64,000 nt of DNA from Planctomycetaceae bacterium (GCA_015485495.1 WFTL01000130.1:1-64000), one strand, 5' to 3'. Positions 18,701 to 26,700 are shown, numbered from the stretch's first letter. The notes: a model not told the origin generated them from the letters alone. Program-made: numbers and translations.

Positions 18701-18906
18701 ATGCGCAGATTCTGGTCGCCTGCGGCCGGCACACGCCGGACGACATCTGCAGCATGTCGGCCGAACAGTTGTACGCGGTCGTGCAGCCTTTCTGCGAGAC
18801 CACGGAAGGAGCACGCATCATCCGCGGCGGGCGCAAACCGGATCTGAAGGAAGTGCAGGACTGGATCAGCTGGGCCGGCCAGTCGCGTTCCCTGCGTGCT
18901 GCCTGA
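15730..18906 (+). CDS. SbcC/YhaN-like coiled-coil ATPase fused to two DUF4332 helix-hairpin-helix modules
   Basis: 1058 residues, GTG start with AGGA about 9 nt upstream. The Rad50/SbcC-type head is split: Walker A GGNGSGKST at 30-38, ABC signature LSRGTQHQLGL near 552, Walker B MVIDDVF near 580. Gln/Arg-rich coiled coil spans about 155-535. A CEQQC pair (Cys343, Cys347) sits mid-coil where Rad50 has its CxxC zinc hook, but with one extra residue. After a short linker comes a first DUF4332-like block (about 690-840), a very basic Arg/His-rich linker (about 845-905) and a second block (about 913-1056) with a clear helix-hairpin-helix, APSIGPRTAERLRQVGV. HhH motifs bind DNA backbones. It follows the pseudo-SbcD gene by 60 bp. 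Role inferred: structural maintenance or repair of DNA. Confidence 0.8.
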   Translation: MRLTNLTVDQAGILKNVRLQNLSDLNVILGGNGSGKSTLARFIFDLLLARNGLSADCSGQPATGRIELSHDGSAWVLDTEPSGTAASIQVRCDGRPTDCHVWRGRRSSWMTDQVLQDVFFPRYENADRFDHLTKLCLQTERPRTDDADRRRAEAAAERAFQERTTVEQQMEALRRRRCRLEAQQQALIEHTGPSPARIHQIQAQIETVRQRQSEVRRHIIRLTEETHSLQETLRTLSARRAVKLDRRRLQQELAELQSRRDQWTRIQVMVEHLTDPMTSTDLPAPERSGRAVRAVIERLENVLAGRTEEAAGLSEHGIDQEVAVLCRFAQEQNDSVQAWQQTCEQQCGRQALNGIVHARMLLDARIRAVQEELQRADNLLDRSLHENPACRAVWHQSYRAEQNMAETAAESLRQRLADTRAQLTARQTEQTTLQKQQRHLTARLEDLRRKLQAVPSLEQIDEFQAQLAEIDAELERLAERRRVLTTTEEGLRETAVRLQEQPHPENPVLEIASRWLQQITQGECLRVAACRDARQLVVDTSVADTPLQICQLSRGTQHQLGLVLRLALACVHAEHGRFPMVIDDVFLTSDDERGQATADLLRDVAAGGQQILLLTCQNDVCDLLASRGAGRYVLQEARSAAPIKPVRQAAAPQVEVPLTIRTFDVQPDPEAEETAETSAETVESGTGTDDPPWLYYVEADAPVTELSGLALSEQRGLAAGRIVTVDDLLTCVVSETRERIQQAGFFITDERLTALRHQAELLVRIPMLRPRDAELLVVSGIQTVRQLAHLRPEAVYELVTRFQNSDSGQRYRRQGMAIDRQQAINWTRWALHARSLPQARDAVLGRASRHDRDHRLLSASRRPRAGSRAATRRHARPQKTSAEQQRLRMRRRRTSRRHAAAGASAEPSRSDGDLKFYLQRSSPVEKAPSIGPRTAERLRQVGVDTVDDLLNCDAHTVATLLDDRRIRPADVEQWKRQAALVCTVPKLRGHDAQILVACGRHTPDDICSMSAEQLYAVVQPFCETTEGARIIRGGRKPDLKEVQDWISWAGQSRSLRAA

Positions 18907-19114
18907 TGACAGGCGGTATTCCCCTGGCGCTGTTCCGCTTCGCCCGATGACACGGGCACGGTCTTGCTGTGCGAGTTTCGGGATGGTCGGAGGCATCGGA
19001 GCGGCGGCTGTCGTTTTCTGAGTCGCGACTGGCTTGCGGGAAACCGTGCCGGCCGCCACGATGGAACCTGCGGGACAGGCATGTCGCAGGGGTGCGGAGA
19101 CGCAGGCAGCGGGA

Positions 19115-20965
19115 ATGTCACGACGGAAACAGTCGAAGACCTGGTCGGCCTCGGCGTTTGAAGACGCGGCCCACCTGAGGGATGTGATCAGCTCAGCGGT
19201 CGACGGGATCGTCACGATCGACGAACACGGCATCATCGAAGCGGTCAATCCGGCTGCAGAACGGCTGTTCGGATACACCGCAGATGAACTGATCGGCCGG
19301 AACGTCTCCCTGCTGATGCCGGCCCCCTACCGGGACGCGCACGACGGATACATTGCGGAATACCTGAGGACCGGACGGAAGCGCATCATCGGCCTGGGAC
19401 GCGAGGTTCAGGGGCGTCGACGGGACGGATCCATCTTTCCTTTGTACGTAGCCGTCAGTGAGACCAATCTGGGCAATCGCCGGGTGTTTACGGGGACTCT
19501 GCACGACCTGACGGCCCTGAAAATCGCCGAAGAACGGGCCACGCAGTTCGGCAGAATTCTGGAAGAATCGCTCAATGAAATCTATGTCTTCCGGATGGAC
19601 ACCCTTTTGTTTCTGCACGTGAACCGGGGGGCGGTCCGGAACACGGGATATTCAGTGGACGACCTGACCCGGATGACTCTGGCGGATCTGAGTACGGAAT
19701 TCACGGAAGCGCAGGTTCATGAACTCATTGAACCGCTGGTCTCAGGAACCCAGGAAACCCTGGAATTCGAAACGACTCATCGCCGCCGCGACGGAACGAT
19801 CTACCATGTGCTGCTGAGGCTGCATCGGACGGAGTGGAGCGGACAGCCGGCTCTGGCGGCTTTCGTTCTGGACATCAGCGAACGGGTGCAGCGGGATCTG
19901 GAACTGAGCATCACGCGGCGGGCGATCCAGGCCGCCAACGAAGGAATCGTCATTTTCAGCGCCACGGAACCGGGCCACCCGATTCTTCTGACGAATCCGG
20001 CGTTCGAGACACTGACCGGGTACACGGCCGGCGAAGCGGCGGGACGTTCCTGTGATCTGCTGTCCGGCCCGGGAGAGGCCCCGGAAGGAATCGCCGAACT
20101 GCAGCAGGCCATCTCCGAACACCGGGAGTACCGGGCGACCATTTCGTGTACGCGACGCAACGGGGACACGTTCTGGAACGAAATCTCTTTGGCGCCCGTG
20201 CGTTCCCCCGACGGAACCGTCACGCATGTGGTGGCCGTGATGGAGGATGTTTCGCGGCGTCGCGCCGCTCAGGAGCAGCTTCTTCAGGCGGAACGACTGG
20301 CCGCCATCGGGCAGATGGTCACGGGGCTGGCTCACGAAAGCCGCAATGCTCTGCAGCGGGCGCAGGCCTGTCTGGATATGCTGGCACTGGATCTGAGCGG
20401 GAATCCGGAACTTCTGGAACTGACCGAAAAAACGCGTCGGGCTCTGCAGGATCTGCACCGCTATTACGAAGAAGTCCGAAATTATGCAGCCCCGATCCGT
20501 CTGCGGCGGAGGCCGACTGATCTGAGGACGCTGTGGCGCCGTGTGTGGCGCGACCTGGAACCGGAACGCTACGGTCGCGACCTGCAGCTCACAGAACAGG
20601 GCTCCGAATCGACCGTGTGCCAGGTCGACGAATACCGCATGGAGCAGGTGTTTCGAAACATTCTGGAAAATGCCGTCGCGGCATGCTCCGCTCAGGGATG
20701 CATCCACATTTCCTGGAAACTGCGGCACCAGCCCGACTGCCCGCATCTGGAAGTTCTGATTCGCGACAGTGGCGAAGGAATTCGTCCCGACGCACTGCAG
20801 AAACTGTTTGAACCGTTTTTCACCACCAAACAAAAGGGAACCGGTCTGGGCCTGGCGATCGTCCGGAGGATCATTGATGCGCACGGAGGAACCATCTCGG
20901 CAGCCACTCCTCCTGATGGGGGAGCCGAAATTCGCATCGTGCTGCCGCAGCGCCCGGCCGGTTGA
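19115..20965 (+). CDS. Three-PAS sensor histidine kinase (NtrB/AtoS-like)
   Basis: 616 residues from the ATG at 19115; upstream in-frame TTG 19034 and ATG 19061 are possible starts. PAS1 (about 18-140) matches FixL-type PAS, with [14 protein letters not shown] placing a His (residue 76) where FixL has its heme ligand. PAS2 covers about 145-260. PAS3 (about 265-390) resembles LOV domains, with [14 protein letters not shown] (Cys313) and [10 protein letters not shown], though several flavin-contact residues are changed. HisKA follows with the phospho-acceptor His407 ([10 protein letters not shown]), then HATPase_c with N (ILENAVAA), G1 (RDSGEGI) and G2 (GTGLGLAI) boxes. No membrane segment, so it is a cytosolic sensor. 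Its likely partner is the NtrC-type regulator 383 bp downstream. Confidence 0.88.
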   Translation: MSRRKQSKTWSASAFEDAAHLRDVISSAVDGIVTIDEHGIIEAVNPAAERLFGYTADELIGRNVSLLMPAPYRDAHDGYIAEYLRTGRKRIIGLGREVQGRRRDGSIFPLYVAVSETNLGNRRVFTGTLHDLTALKIAEERATQFGRILEESLNEIYVFRMDTLLFLHVNRGAVRNTGYSVDDLTRMTLADLSTEFTEAQVHELIEPLVSGTQETLEFETTHRRRDGTIYHVLLRLHRTEWSGQPALAAFVLDISERVQRDLELSITRRAIQAANEGIVIFSATEPGHPILLTNPAFETLTGYTAGEAAGRSCDLLSGPGEAPEGIAELQQAISEHREYRATISCTRRNGDTFWNEISLAPVRSPDGTVTHVVAVMEDVSRRRAAQEQLLQAERLAAIGQMVTGLAHESRNALQRAQACLDMLALDLSGNPELLELTEKTRRALQDLHRYYEEVRNYAAPIRLRRRPTDLRTLWRRVWRDLEPERYGRDLQLTEQGSESTVCQVDEYRMEQVFRNILENAVAACSAQGCIHISWKLRHQPDCPHLEVLIRDSGEGIRPDALQKLFEPFFTTKQKGTGLGLAIVRRIIDAHGGTISAATPPDGGAEIRIVLPQRPAG

Positions 20966-21348
20966 CGCATCATCCCATTCCGACAGACAGCTTCCGTGTG
21001 TTCGCCCTCCAGCTTCCGACGCCTGTCCGACACCTGGATTTCCGCCCGGCCTGTGCGAACTGGCACACCCGGTGCACACATTCACATCGGTATTTCGTCT
21101 CATTGGGGTCTGGACCACCGCACCCGCGGGACAGTCGCCAGGGAGCGAAGGGGCGACGCAGGACGGCCTGTCGTGTCGGACCGGGGACTGCAGTCTGGTG
21201 GTGTCCGCGGCCGGCGTCGTTTCCAGGCGATTTCGGCACGTGCGCTGCTTGATGGCTGCCCAGCCCGATGAACAGAGCGGAAGAACGCCCTGCTGCGGCC
21301 GGCTCGAAACGGAAATCGTCTTTTCTCAATTGACGGAGATGTGGACTC
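20966..21348. other. Spacer between the kinase and its regulator
   Basis: 383 bp without a supported gene. It contains a sigma-54-like promoter motif at 21061-21076 (annotated separately), so the regulator may be transcribed on its own. Confidence 0.5.
21061..21076 (+). promoter_or_regulatory. Possible sigma-54 promoter upstream of the NtrC-type gene
   Basis: TGGCAC-ACCCG-GTGCA has GG (21062-21063) and GC (21074-21075) separated by exactly 10 nt, with one mismatch in the -12 half (TTGCA). Transcription would begin near 21087, about 260 nt before the regulator start, leaving room for enhancer sites. Its position in front of a sigma-54 activator suggests autoregulation, but chance matches of this quality are expected in a window this large. 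Confidence 0.35.
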
Positions 21349-22779
21349 TTGCCTGACCTGCCGACTGTCAGACTGCTGTTCGTCGAAGACGAAGACGATT
21401 TCCGGGAAACCACGGCTCTGTGGATGACACGCAAGGGGCATGAGGTTTTCGAAGCGTCCAATGCACAGGAAGCCCTGCAGCTTCTGGCCCGGCATCAGTT
21501 CGATGTGGCCGTGATCGACTACAACATGCCGGGGATTTCCGGTGTGGAACTGCTGCAGCGCATGAAGGAAGACGATGTCGATACCGAGGTCATCATTCTG
21601 ACCGGCCAGGGCACCATCGAATCGGCCGTGCAGGCGATGAAGCTGGGGGCCTGCGATTATCTGACGAAACCGTTTCCTTTGAGCGATCTGGAGCAGCGGA
21701 TTCGTCTCGCCTGGCAGCGCGGACGGCTCAGCCGGGAAAACCGTCAGTTGAAGGCCGTGATTCGCCGCCAGCGTCCGAAGGTCCGGATGATCGGCGAGTC
21801 TCCCGCGATGAAGGAAGTGTTCCGCCTCATCGAACGCGTGGCTCCGACGGACAAGGCCGTCCTCATTCAGGGCGACAGCGGCACGGGCAAGGAACTGGTG
21901 GCCCTGGCCATTCAGGAAAACAGCCTGCGGGCCGATCGTCCGTTCGTGACCATCAACTGTGCGGCCCTTCCTGAGAATCTGGTGGAAAGCGAGCTGTTCG
22001 GTCACACGAAAGGGGCGTTCACCGGAGCGACCGCTGACAGTCCGGGGCTGTTCGAAGTGGCGGACGGCGGAACCCTGTTCATTGATGAACTGGGAGAGCT
22101 GCCGGCCGCCCTGCAGCCGAAGCTGCTGCGGGTTCTGGAGGACGGATCTTTGCGCCGCGTGGGATCTCACAAGGAACGTCGGGTCGATGTGCGGATCATC
22201 GCCGCGACAAACTGCGATCTGGCCCAGGCCGTCCGCGAAGGCAGGTTTCGTGAAGACCTGTACTACCGGGTCAACGTCATGTCGCTGCAGCTTCCGCCGC
22301 TGAAAGACCGCGGCCGCGATATCGATCTGCTCATTGATCACCTTCTGGGAGACGACTGGCAGATCGAAGAGGCGGCCCGCCGCATCCTCAATGAATATTC
22401 CTGGCCGGGCAATGTCCGTCAGCTCATCAATACGCTCGACCGGGCCACCGTTCTGGCCGACGGCAACCTCATCACGACAGACGATCTTCCACCCGATATC
22501 GTGGAAGGCCGCTTCGCGCGCCGTACGACCGTTCCCCAGGACACATCACGCCTGGATGAAATCGAAAAAGCCCACATCATGGAAGTTCTGGAGCGGGAAA
22601 ACGGGAACAAGGCCCGCGCTGCCCGCGCTCTGGGTATTCACCGCCGCAAGCTGTACCGGCTGCTGGAACGTTTCGATCTGCACACTCCCGAATCCGCCGG
22701 GCGCCGGCGAACGGCCGACACCGACCCGTCTTCCTCGGCCGTGGGAGACCCCGAATGCGGCACCACGAACGATTCCTGA
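21349..22779 (+). CDS. NtrC-family sigma-54-dependent response regulator
   Basis: 476 residues, TTG start with GGAG about 10 nt upstream. The receiver domain (1-125) has the acidic pocket EDEDD and phospho-acceptor Asp57 (VIDYNMPG), with Thr and Lys (TKPF) in place. The AAA+ domain (about 145-375) has Walker A GDSGTGKE, the exact GAFTGA loop needed to contact sigma-54, Walker [11 protein letters not shown], and the R-finger region [12 protein letters not shown] Fis-type HTH lies near 420-445 ([20 protein letters not shown]). So it should be a fully active enhancer-binding protein. It is probably phosphorylated by the upstream PAS kinase. Targets are not evident locally apart from possible self-regulation. 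Confidence 0.93.
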   Translation: MPDLPTVRLLFVEDEDDFRETTALWMTRKGHEVFEASNAQEALQLLARHQFDVAVIDYNMPGISGVELLQRMKEDDVDTEVIILTGQGTIESAVQAMKLGACDYLTKPFPLSDLEQRIRLAWQRGRLSRENRQLKAVIRRQRPKVRMIGESPAMKEVFRLIERVAPTDKAVLIQGDSGTGKELVALAIQENSLRADRPFVTINCAALPENLVESELFGHTKGAFTGATADSPGLFEVADGGTLFIDELGELPAALQPKLLRVLEDGSLRRVGSHKERRVDVRIIAATNCDLAQAVREGRFREDLYYRVNVMSLQLPPLKDRGRDIDLLIDHLLGDDWQIEEAARRILNEYSWPGNVRQLINTLDRATVLADGNLITTDDLPPDIVEGRFARRTTVPQDTSRLDEIEKAHIMEVLERENGNKARAARALGIHRRKLYRLLERFDLHTPESAGRRRTADTDPSSSAVGDPECGTTNDS

Positions 22780-23042
22780 TTCACACACGGTTCGCCTTCC
22801 CGACAGCCGCACCGGGAACGGCATTCCGTCCTGCGCAGACGGTCGTTTGGAGTCTCGTGAAAACACCGAGCAGCTGAACCGGCGAGCGAACGGTGCAATC
22901 GACCGGACCGAATCCCCGGACAGCCTCTGTCTCTTTACGAATTTCCGACTGGTGCCGGCAGAAACACGGTGTACGATTCGATCGGAACAGAACGGAAACG
23001 AGGCGACCTGGACTGCTGAAAACGGAGTGAAGGACGGCCTGC

Positions 23043-23477
23043 ATGTCATTTCTGCCGAAAAAGAATGTCCTGGTTCCCGTGGACTTTTCTGACACGTCGG
23101 CTCCTGCGGTCAGAACGGCACAGGAACTGTCTTCCGGAAGCGTCCACGTCATCTACGTCAATCCGTCTCTCAATCCGGTGTCTCCGCTGGCGGTGTGGGG
23201 GGACGAAGAAGCCGAACAGCGGTGTGCTGAAACGGCCCATCAGTACCTGAAGTCCTGGCTGCAGGAACACGGCATCGACAGCGTCCGGACCGCGGTGCCC
23301 ATCGGGCAGCCGGCGGAAGAAATTCTGCGTTACGCGGACAGCCACGAAATCGATCTGGTCGTGATTCCCGCTCACGGCCACACCCGACTGGCCCAGGCCC
23401 TTCTGGGTTCGGTTGTGGATCGCGTTGTCCGCTGTGCATCTGTCCCGGTGCTGGTCCTGCACAAACAGTCATCGTGA
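23043..23477 (+). CDS. Universal stress protein (UspA family)
   Basis: 144 residues, a single Usp domain. The N-terminus KNVLVPVDFSDTSAPAV, the central DLVVIPAHGH and the C-terminal GHTRLAQALLGSVVDRVV-type loop are characteristic. The ATP-binding pattern G-2x-G-9x-G(S/T) is mostly kept, but the first Gly is replaced (IPAHGH), so nucleotide binding is uncertain. It is cytosolic. It stands alone 263 bp after the NtrC-type gene, which raises but does not show that it belongs to the same regulon. Confidence 0.88.
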   Translation: MSFLPKKNVLVPVDFSDTSAPAVRTAQELSSGSVHVIYVNPSLNPVSPLAVWGDEEAEQRCAETAHQYLKSWLQEHGIDSVRTAVPIGQPAEEILRYADSHEIDLVVIPAHGHTRLAQALLGSVVDRVVRCASVPVLVLHKQSS

Positions 23478-23841
23478 TCGGAGGGTCGATCTGCTCCGGT
23501 GGAATCGCCTCCGAAATATCCATGCCGAACAGGGAAAAGCGGTCGAGCACCGGCTGCTCGGGAAACAGACGGTCGATGTGTTCCGCATCCACCGGCGACT
23601 CTTCGTCTGATCGCATCCCAGCGTCTTCCGAGTTGCCGAACCAGCGTCGCTCCGCTCCTGGTTCCGGCCCGCGGGCTTCCCGGGTGGTGCGAGAAATCGT
23701 CATGAAAGGCCGAGGCACCTGCGGGGCGGCCATCACTCGTACAGCGACCGGACGGTTCCCGCCGTTCCGCTGCCACCGCTCGTTCCGATCCACCGCTTCC
23801 ACGGCAGAAAGTCGCGTCGGCATTCTGCCACCTGCGGCAAA
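23478..23841. other. Spacer between usp and tRNA-Val
   Basis: 364 bp. On the minus strand, from an ATG at 23616 with GGAAG upstream, the sequence down to about 23478 has coding-like codon use (DEESPVDAEHIDRLFPEQ...). The frame then runs antisense through the whole usp gene without a stop until 23170. I therefore do not call a gene here. Confidence 0.4.
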
Positions 23842-23915
23842 TGGTCCCTACAGGACTCGAACCTGTGACCTTTCGGATGTGAACCGAACGCTCTAACCAA
23901 CTGAGCCAAGGGACC
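23842..23915 (-). tRNA. tRNA-Val(CAC)
   Basis: Complete cloverleaf of 74 nt on the minus strand. The acceptor stem GGTCCCT/AGGGACC is perfect, with discriminator A. The anticodon arm TTCGG-TTCACAT-CCGAA gives anticodon CAC. The T arm is ACAGG-TTCGAGT-CCTGT. The CCA end is not encoded. Confidence 0.97.
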
Positions 23916-23932
23916 GAAAACGGATCGTCTGC

Positions 23933-23961
23933 CTTGTAGCGTCTCCCGGCGGACGGTTCAA
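23933..23961 (-). promoter_or_regulatory. Promoter of tRNA-Val(CAC)
   Basis: On the minus strand a -35 box TTGAAC (23956-23961) and a -10 box TACAAG (23933-23938) are separated by 17 bp. The -10 lies 17 bp upstream of the tRNA 5' end at 23915, a good sigma-70-type arrangement. Confidence 0.6.
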
Positions 23962-24089
23962 GATCGTCGCCGAACCGGCATGCGTTTTCGCAGGTTCCTG
24001 TCTCGACTCACTGCGAAATCGGCGGCAGGAAAGCCGTTTCCGCCGATCCGACGAACCGGAATTCGTTTCCGGAGCATGAACAGAAGGAA

Positions 24090-24123
24090 GGGAGGGCGGC
24101 TGTCTGCGGACAACCGCCCTCCC
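24090..24123 (-). terminator. Terminator of the first pilin-like gene
   Basis: A 10-bp stem GGGAGGGCGG (24090-24099)/CCGCCCTCCC (24114-24123) is extended by an inner TGTC/GACA pair. On the minus strand it is followed by TTCCTTCTGTT. It lies 37 bp after the stop codon of the gene at 24161. Confidence 0.75.
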
Positions 24124-24160
24124 CAAAACGGATGATCACCGTGTTCGGCCAGCGCCTGCT

Positions 24161-24490
24161 CTACTGCTTCGGTGATTCCGGATAGCTGCCCACATTGCAG
24201 GCCAGAGCACATTCATTGCCGTCGCAGTTATCGATCTGATCGACGAACCGGGATCCGACGGTGAGGGCCTTGGTCTGCCCGTTGTTCTTGTAGGAAGCCA
24301 GTCCCGACGTGAAATAGGTCTGGTTGACAGAACCGATCGCTTCTCCCAGGTCATTCAGCTCATCGACAACCGAACATTGCAGTTCCACGAGTCCCACAAT
24401 CATCCCCACGACCAGAATCGTGCCGACCAGAACGAGTTCTGCCGACAGAATCACGCCGGCTTCATCTTTCCACAGTGTCCTGAACATCAT
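24161..24490 (-). CDS. Pilin-like / TadE-Flp-like small membrane protein, copy 1
   Basis: 109 residues. The N-terminus MMFRTLWKDEAGVILSAELV leads into a single long hydrophobic segment (about residues 14-37), the layout of Flp or TadE-type pilins and pseudopilins. A short charged leader ends in Gly and is followed by a hydrophobic helix with a Glu. The Glu is at +6 after the Gly rather than the usual +5. The C-terminal region has conserved Cys residues (DNCDGNECALAC), likely disulfide-bonded. The start at 24490 is chosen because it begins at the paralogue's start; the upstream in-frame extension is only basic residues. A near-copy lies 492 bp upstream at 24983-25312. A role in the pilus encoded at 1-7058 is possible but not shown. 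Confidence 0.75.
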   Translation of the reverse strand: MMFRTLWKDEAGVILSAELVLVGTILVVGMIVGLVELQCSVVDELNDLGEAIGSVNQTYFTSGLASYKNNGQTKALTVGSRFVDQIDNCDGNECALACNVGSYPESPKQ

Positions 24491-24982
24491 CTTTCTGCCT
24501 TTCCTTTTTCTACGGTGCACCCGCATCTGCTGGACCCCTCCTGATTCCGCAGCGGGAGCATCCGCTGCGAATCGGTGGTCGTCGGCACCCCGTAGTGCCG
24601 CACTTCAGCCGTCGGCACAGATCGTTCCGAACCGGCGCAGGAAAGGCTGCTGCCAAAAGGCATCATTGGCTCAAAACCGTGGTTTCGACCGACTGATGAA
24701 CAGCGGTCCGCTGCGCGGCGCGGTTTTTCTGATGCGAGAAATCAACAGCCGCCGCGGTTCGTCTGAACAGTGTGTTGCTGACACCACGTCGGCTTCCGGA
24801 AACGCTGACATCAGCAACCGGGAAGGCCTTCGCTCCGGATGATGCCGTTTCTCACCCGATCCGATCCGGCAGTTTTTCTTTTCCCGCCCTGAATGGCGGA
24901 TCATGAAACGCAGCTGGCCTCTTCCGGAGAAATACCGGAAGAGGCCAGGCGGGGAGATGTTCAGCCGTGGAGGTTTCTGCGG
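24491..24982. other. Spacer between the two pilin-like genes
   Basis: 492 bp. It contains the strong hairpin at 24914-24948 just after the stop of the second pilin gene. The rest holds no supported gene; it should include the promoter of the copy at 24161-24490. Confidence 0.5.
24914..24948 (-). terminator. Terminator-like hairpin of the second pilin-like gene
   Basis: A perfect 14-bp stem CTGGCCTCTTCCGG (24914-24927)/CCGGAAGAGGCCAG (24935-24948) with a 7-nt loop begins 34 bp after the stop codon at 24983 (minus strand). The following T-run is weak (CTGCGTTTC), so it may also act as a stabilising 3' structure. Confidence 0.65.
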
Positions 24983-25312
24983 TCAGAATCCCTTCGGAGC
25001 TTCGGGAGCGCCGCCGGCCACACAGACGATGGCGCATTCGTTCCCGTCACACGCATCGACCCGGTCCAGGAAACGGGATCCTGACGTTGCGGCTTTGATC
25101 CCATTGAACCTCTTGTAGGACAGAATGCCTGTGTACTGGTATGACTGGTTGATGGAGCCGATGGCTTCCCCCAGATCGTTCAGTTCGTCGACAACGGAAC
25201 ACTGCAGTTCCACGAGACCGACGATCATGCCGATGACCAGGATGGTTCCGATGAGCACGATTTCTGCCGACAGGATCACGCCTGCCTCGTCGTTCCAGAG
25301 AGCTTTGATCAT
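24983..25312 (-). CDS. Pilin-like / TadE-Flp-like small membrane protein, copy 2
   Basis: 109 residues, the same length as copy 1 and closely similar throughout (GVILSAE, the hydrophobic helix, ELQCSVVDELNDLGEAIGS and ACDGNECA all shared), so it is a tandem duplicate. The N-terminal segment (about 11-35) is one membrane helix after a short charged leader. Three Cys near the C-terminus match those of copy 1. The ATG at 25312 is preceded by AAGG. A purine-rich run is found upstream on the plus strand (pyrimidine-rich in the transcript leader). Each copy has its own terminator hairpin, so the two can be expressed separately. Confidence 0.75.
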   Translation of the reverse strand: MIKALWNDEAGVILSAEIVLIGTILVIGMIVGLVELQCSVVDELNDLGEAIGSINQSYQYTGILSYKRFNGIKAATSGSRFLDRVDACDGNECAIVCVAGGAPEAPKGF

Positions 25313-25897
25313 GTTTCTGTGCCTTTTTTGAGAGAGATGAGAGAAGAGGAAGAGAGAGAAACCGTCAGGAGAAACAGACAGGATGCTCCGCGCCGGCAGA
25401 TGGCCCCTGCTGCCGGAACTTCACAGCACGGACGCGACAGAGTGTCCGGCTGTTCCCGCACTTGTTCCCTGTCCGGCGGCCAGCCGGGCGACACGGAATC
25501 AGATGAATTCGCAATGCATCATTTGTTCCGGTGGAGCACACACGTGCGGGCGCAGCGCCGGATGACTGCGCCCGCTTCCGCAACACCGGCTGCAGCACCA
25601 GGTTAGGTCTTCACGGGATCCGCACATGCTGCCAGGGGGCAGCCCGCCATGTGTTCAGCCGTCTGAACATTCTGTCTGCTTCGCGGATTCAGTGATCTGA
25701 CACCTCCGTGTCGCTGATGCACCGTGTCCGCAGAACGAAAGTGACGAACCATGTTCCGGTTTTGACGGCAGGCCGCTTCTGCTCGACCAATCGGATCGCT
25801 TCTGCTCGTGTCCCGATTGACGAACCGTCCGGTCGTGTTATCCTGCCGCCGTTCGATGGGCCCTGATTTCCGATGCGGACGGGCAGCGGCCGAACGA
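25313..25897. other. Spacer between the pilin-like genes and tRNA-Leu
   Basis: 585 bp without a supported gene. The 25325-25370 stretch is strongly purine-rich on the plus strand (GA repeats). A sigma-70-type promoter for tRNA-Leu lies at 25817-25844 (separate entry). Confidence 0.5.
25817..25844 (+). promoter_or_regulatory. Promoter of tRNA-Leu(GAG)
   Basis: TTGACG (25817-25822) and TATCCT (25839-25844) are separated by 16 bp, about 53 bp upstream of the tRNA 5' end. This is a reasonable sigma-70-type promoter in an otherwise featureless spacer. Confidence 0.5.
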
Positions 25898-25983
25898 GCG
25901 CATGTGGCGGAATTGGCAGACGCGCCAGGTTGAGGGCCTGGTGGGAGTTTTATCCCGTGGAGGTTCGAATCCTCTCATGCGCA
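25898..25983 (+). tRNA. tRNA-Leu(GAG)
   Basis: 86 nt with the long variable arm of class II tRNAs. The acceptor stem GCGCATG/CATGCGC is perfect, with discriminator A. The anticodon arm CCAGG-TTGAGGG-CCTGG gives GAG. The variable arm is TGGGAGTTTTATCCCG. CCA is not encoded. Confidence 0.97.
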
Positions 25984-26700
25984 GTCCCGGAATGCGTTCT
26001 CCAAGTTCCGGTGAAAGAACGTATTTTCGGCCGGCCTGTGCCGCCCTTCCTGGCTGGCCCGGACTGGTCCCCGCAGAATGCCGGTTGCATCGCCAGCCGG
26101 TCTGCAGGCACGCACGCAGGCGGCAGAAGATCCGGGTGAACTGACTGCGTTCGCGTTTTCCGGTCGTCCTGATGTGCACGGAACCAGCCGTCGCTGCAGC
26201 CAGTCGCAGAAACTGTGCCTGCCGACGCGCATCGAAGGGCAGACCCTGGTCTGCAGCGGAAGTTCGACCGTTGCAGCGGTGCAGATTTTCTCTGCGGGGG
26301 CGCCCGGGGCTTCCGTTCCCGGACGCATCGGATGCTGACGCGGACCGGACTGGTGGTTCACGCCGAGAACGAACGCCGATGCCTGCCGGAGTTCGTTCTG
26401 TTCTGAATCTGCTGAACGCTGCACCTGTACCGGTTGTATGACCAGTGCGGCCGGCCGCAGCGTCCGGGCCAGATTTCCGGAACGTCCCCATCGTTGAGCC
26501 TTCGCTGAGACGTTCGTCTGGCATCTCCGGCAGAACAAACACGTATCCGGGACCGAACGGGCTGATCATGCCGAATGGGTCCGGGCTGTCTCTGGCCGGG
26601 CGCCGAAGAAAGACTCGGGGCAGGAGGCCCTGCTCCGATGTTGCGCATCCAGGCCGGATCGCAGTCTTCGCCCGTATTGTGTCGCAGAAGGGATTTCAGA
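25984..26700. other. Intergenic spacer before the Cys-rich lipoprotein
   Basis: 717 bp. Several short frames on both strands were examined, the longest being 243 codons on the minus strand overlapping the tRNA. None has motifs, a good start or consistent codon use. No terminator or promoter stands out. Confidence 0.5.

Noticed and set aside
21339-21359. Short ORF MWTLA overlapping the start of the NtrC-type gene
   Set aside because: Only five codons, out of frame with the regulator. It could be upstream coupling, but the TTG with GGAG at 10 nt explains initiation without it.
25838-26569. Minus-strand open frame of 243 codons overlapping tRNA-Leu
   Set aside because: It reads through the tRNA, has no motif, and a Pro/Arg/Ser-rich shadow composition.
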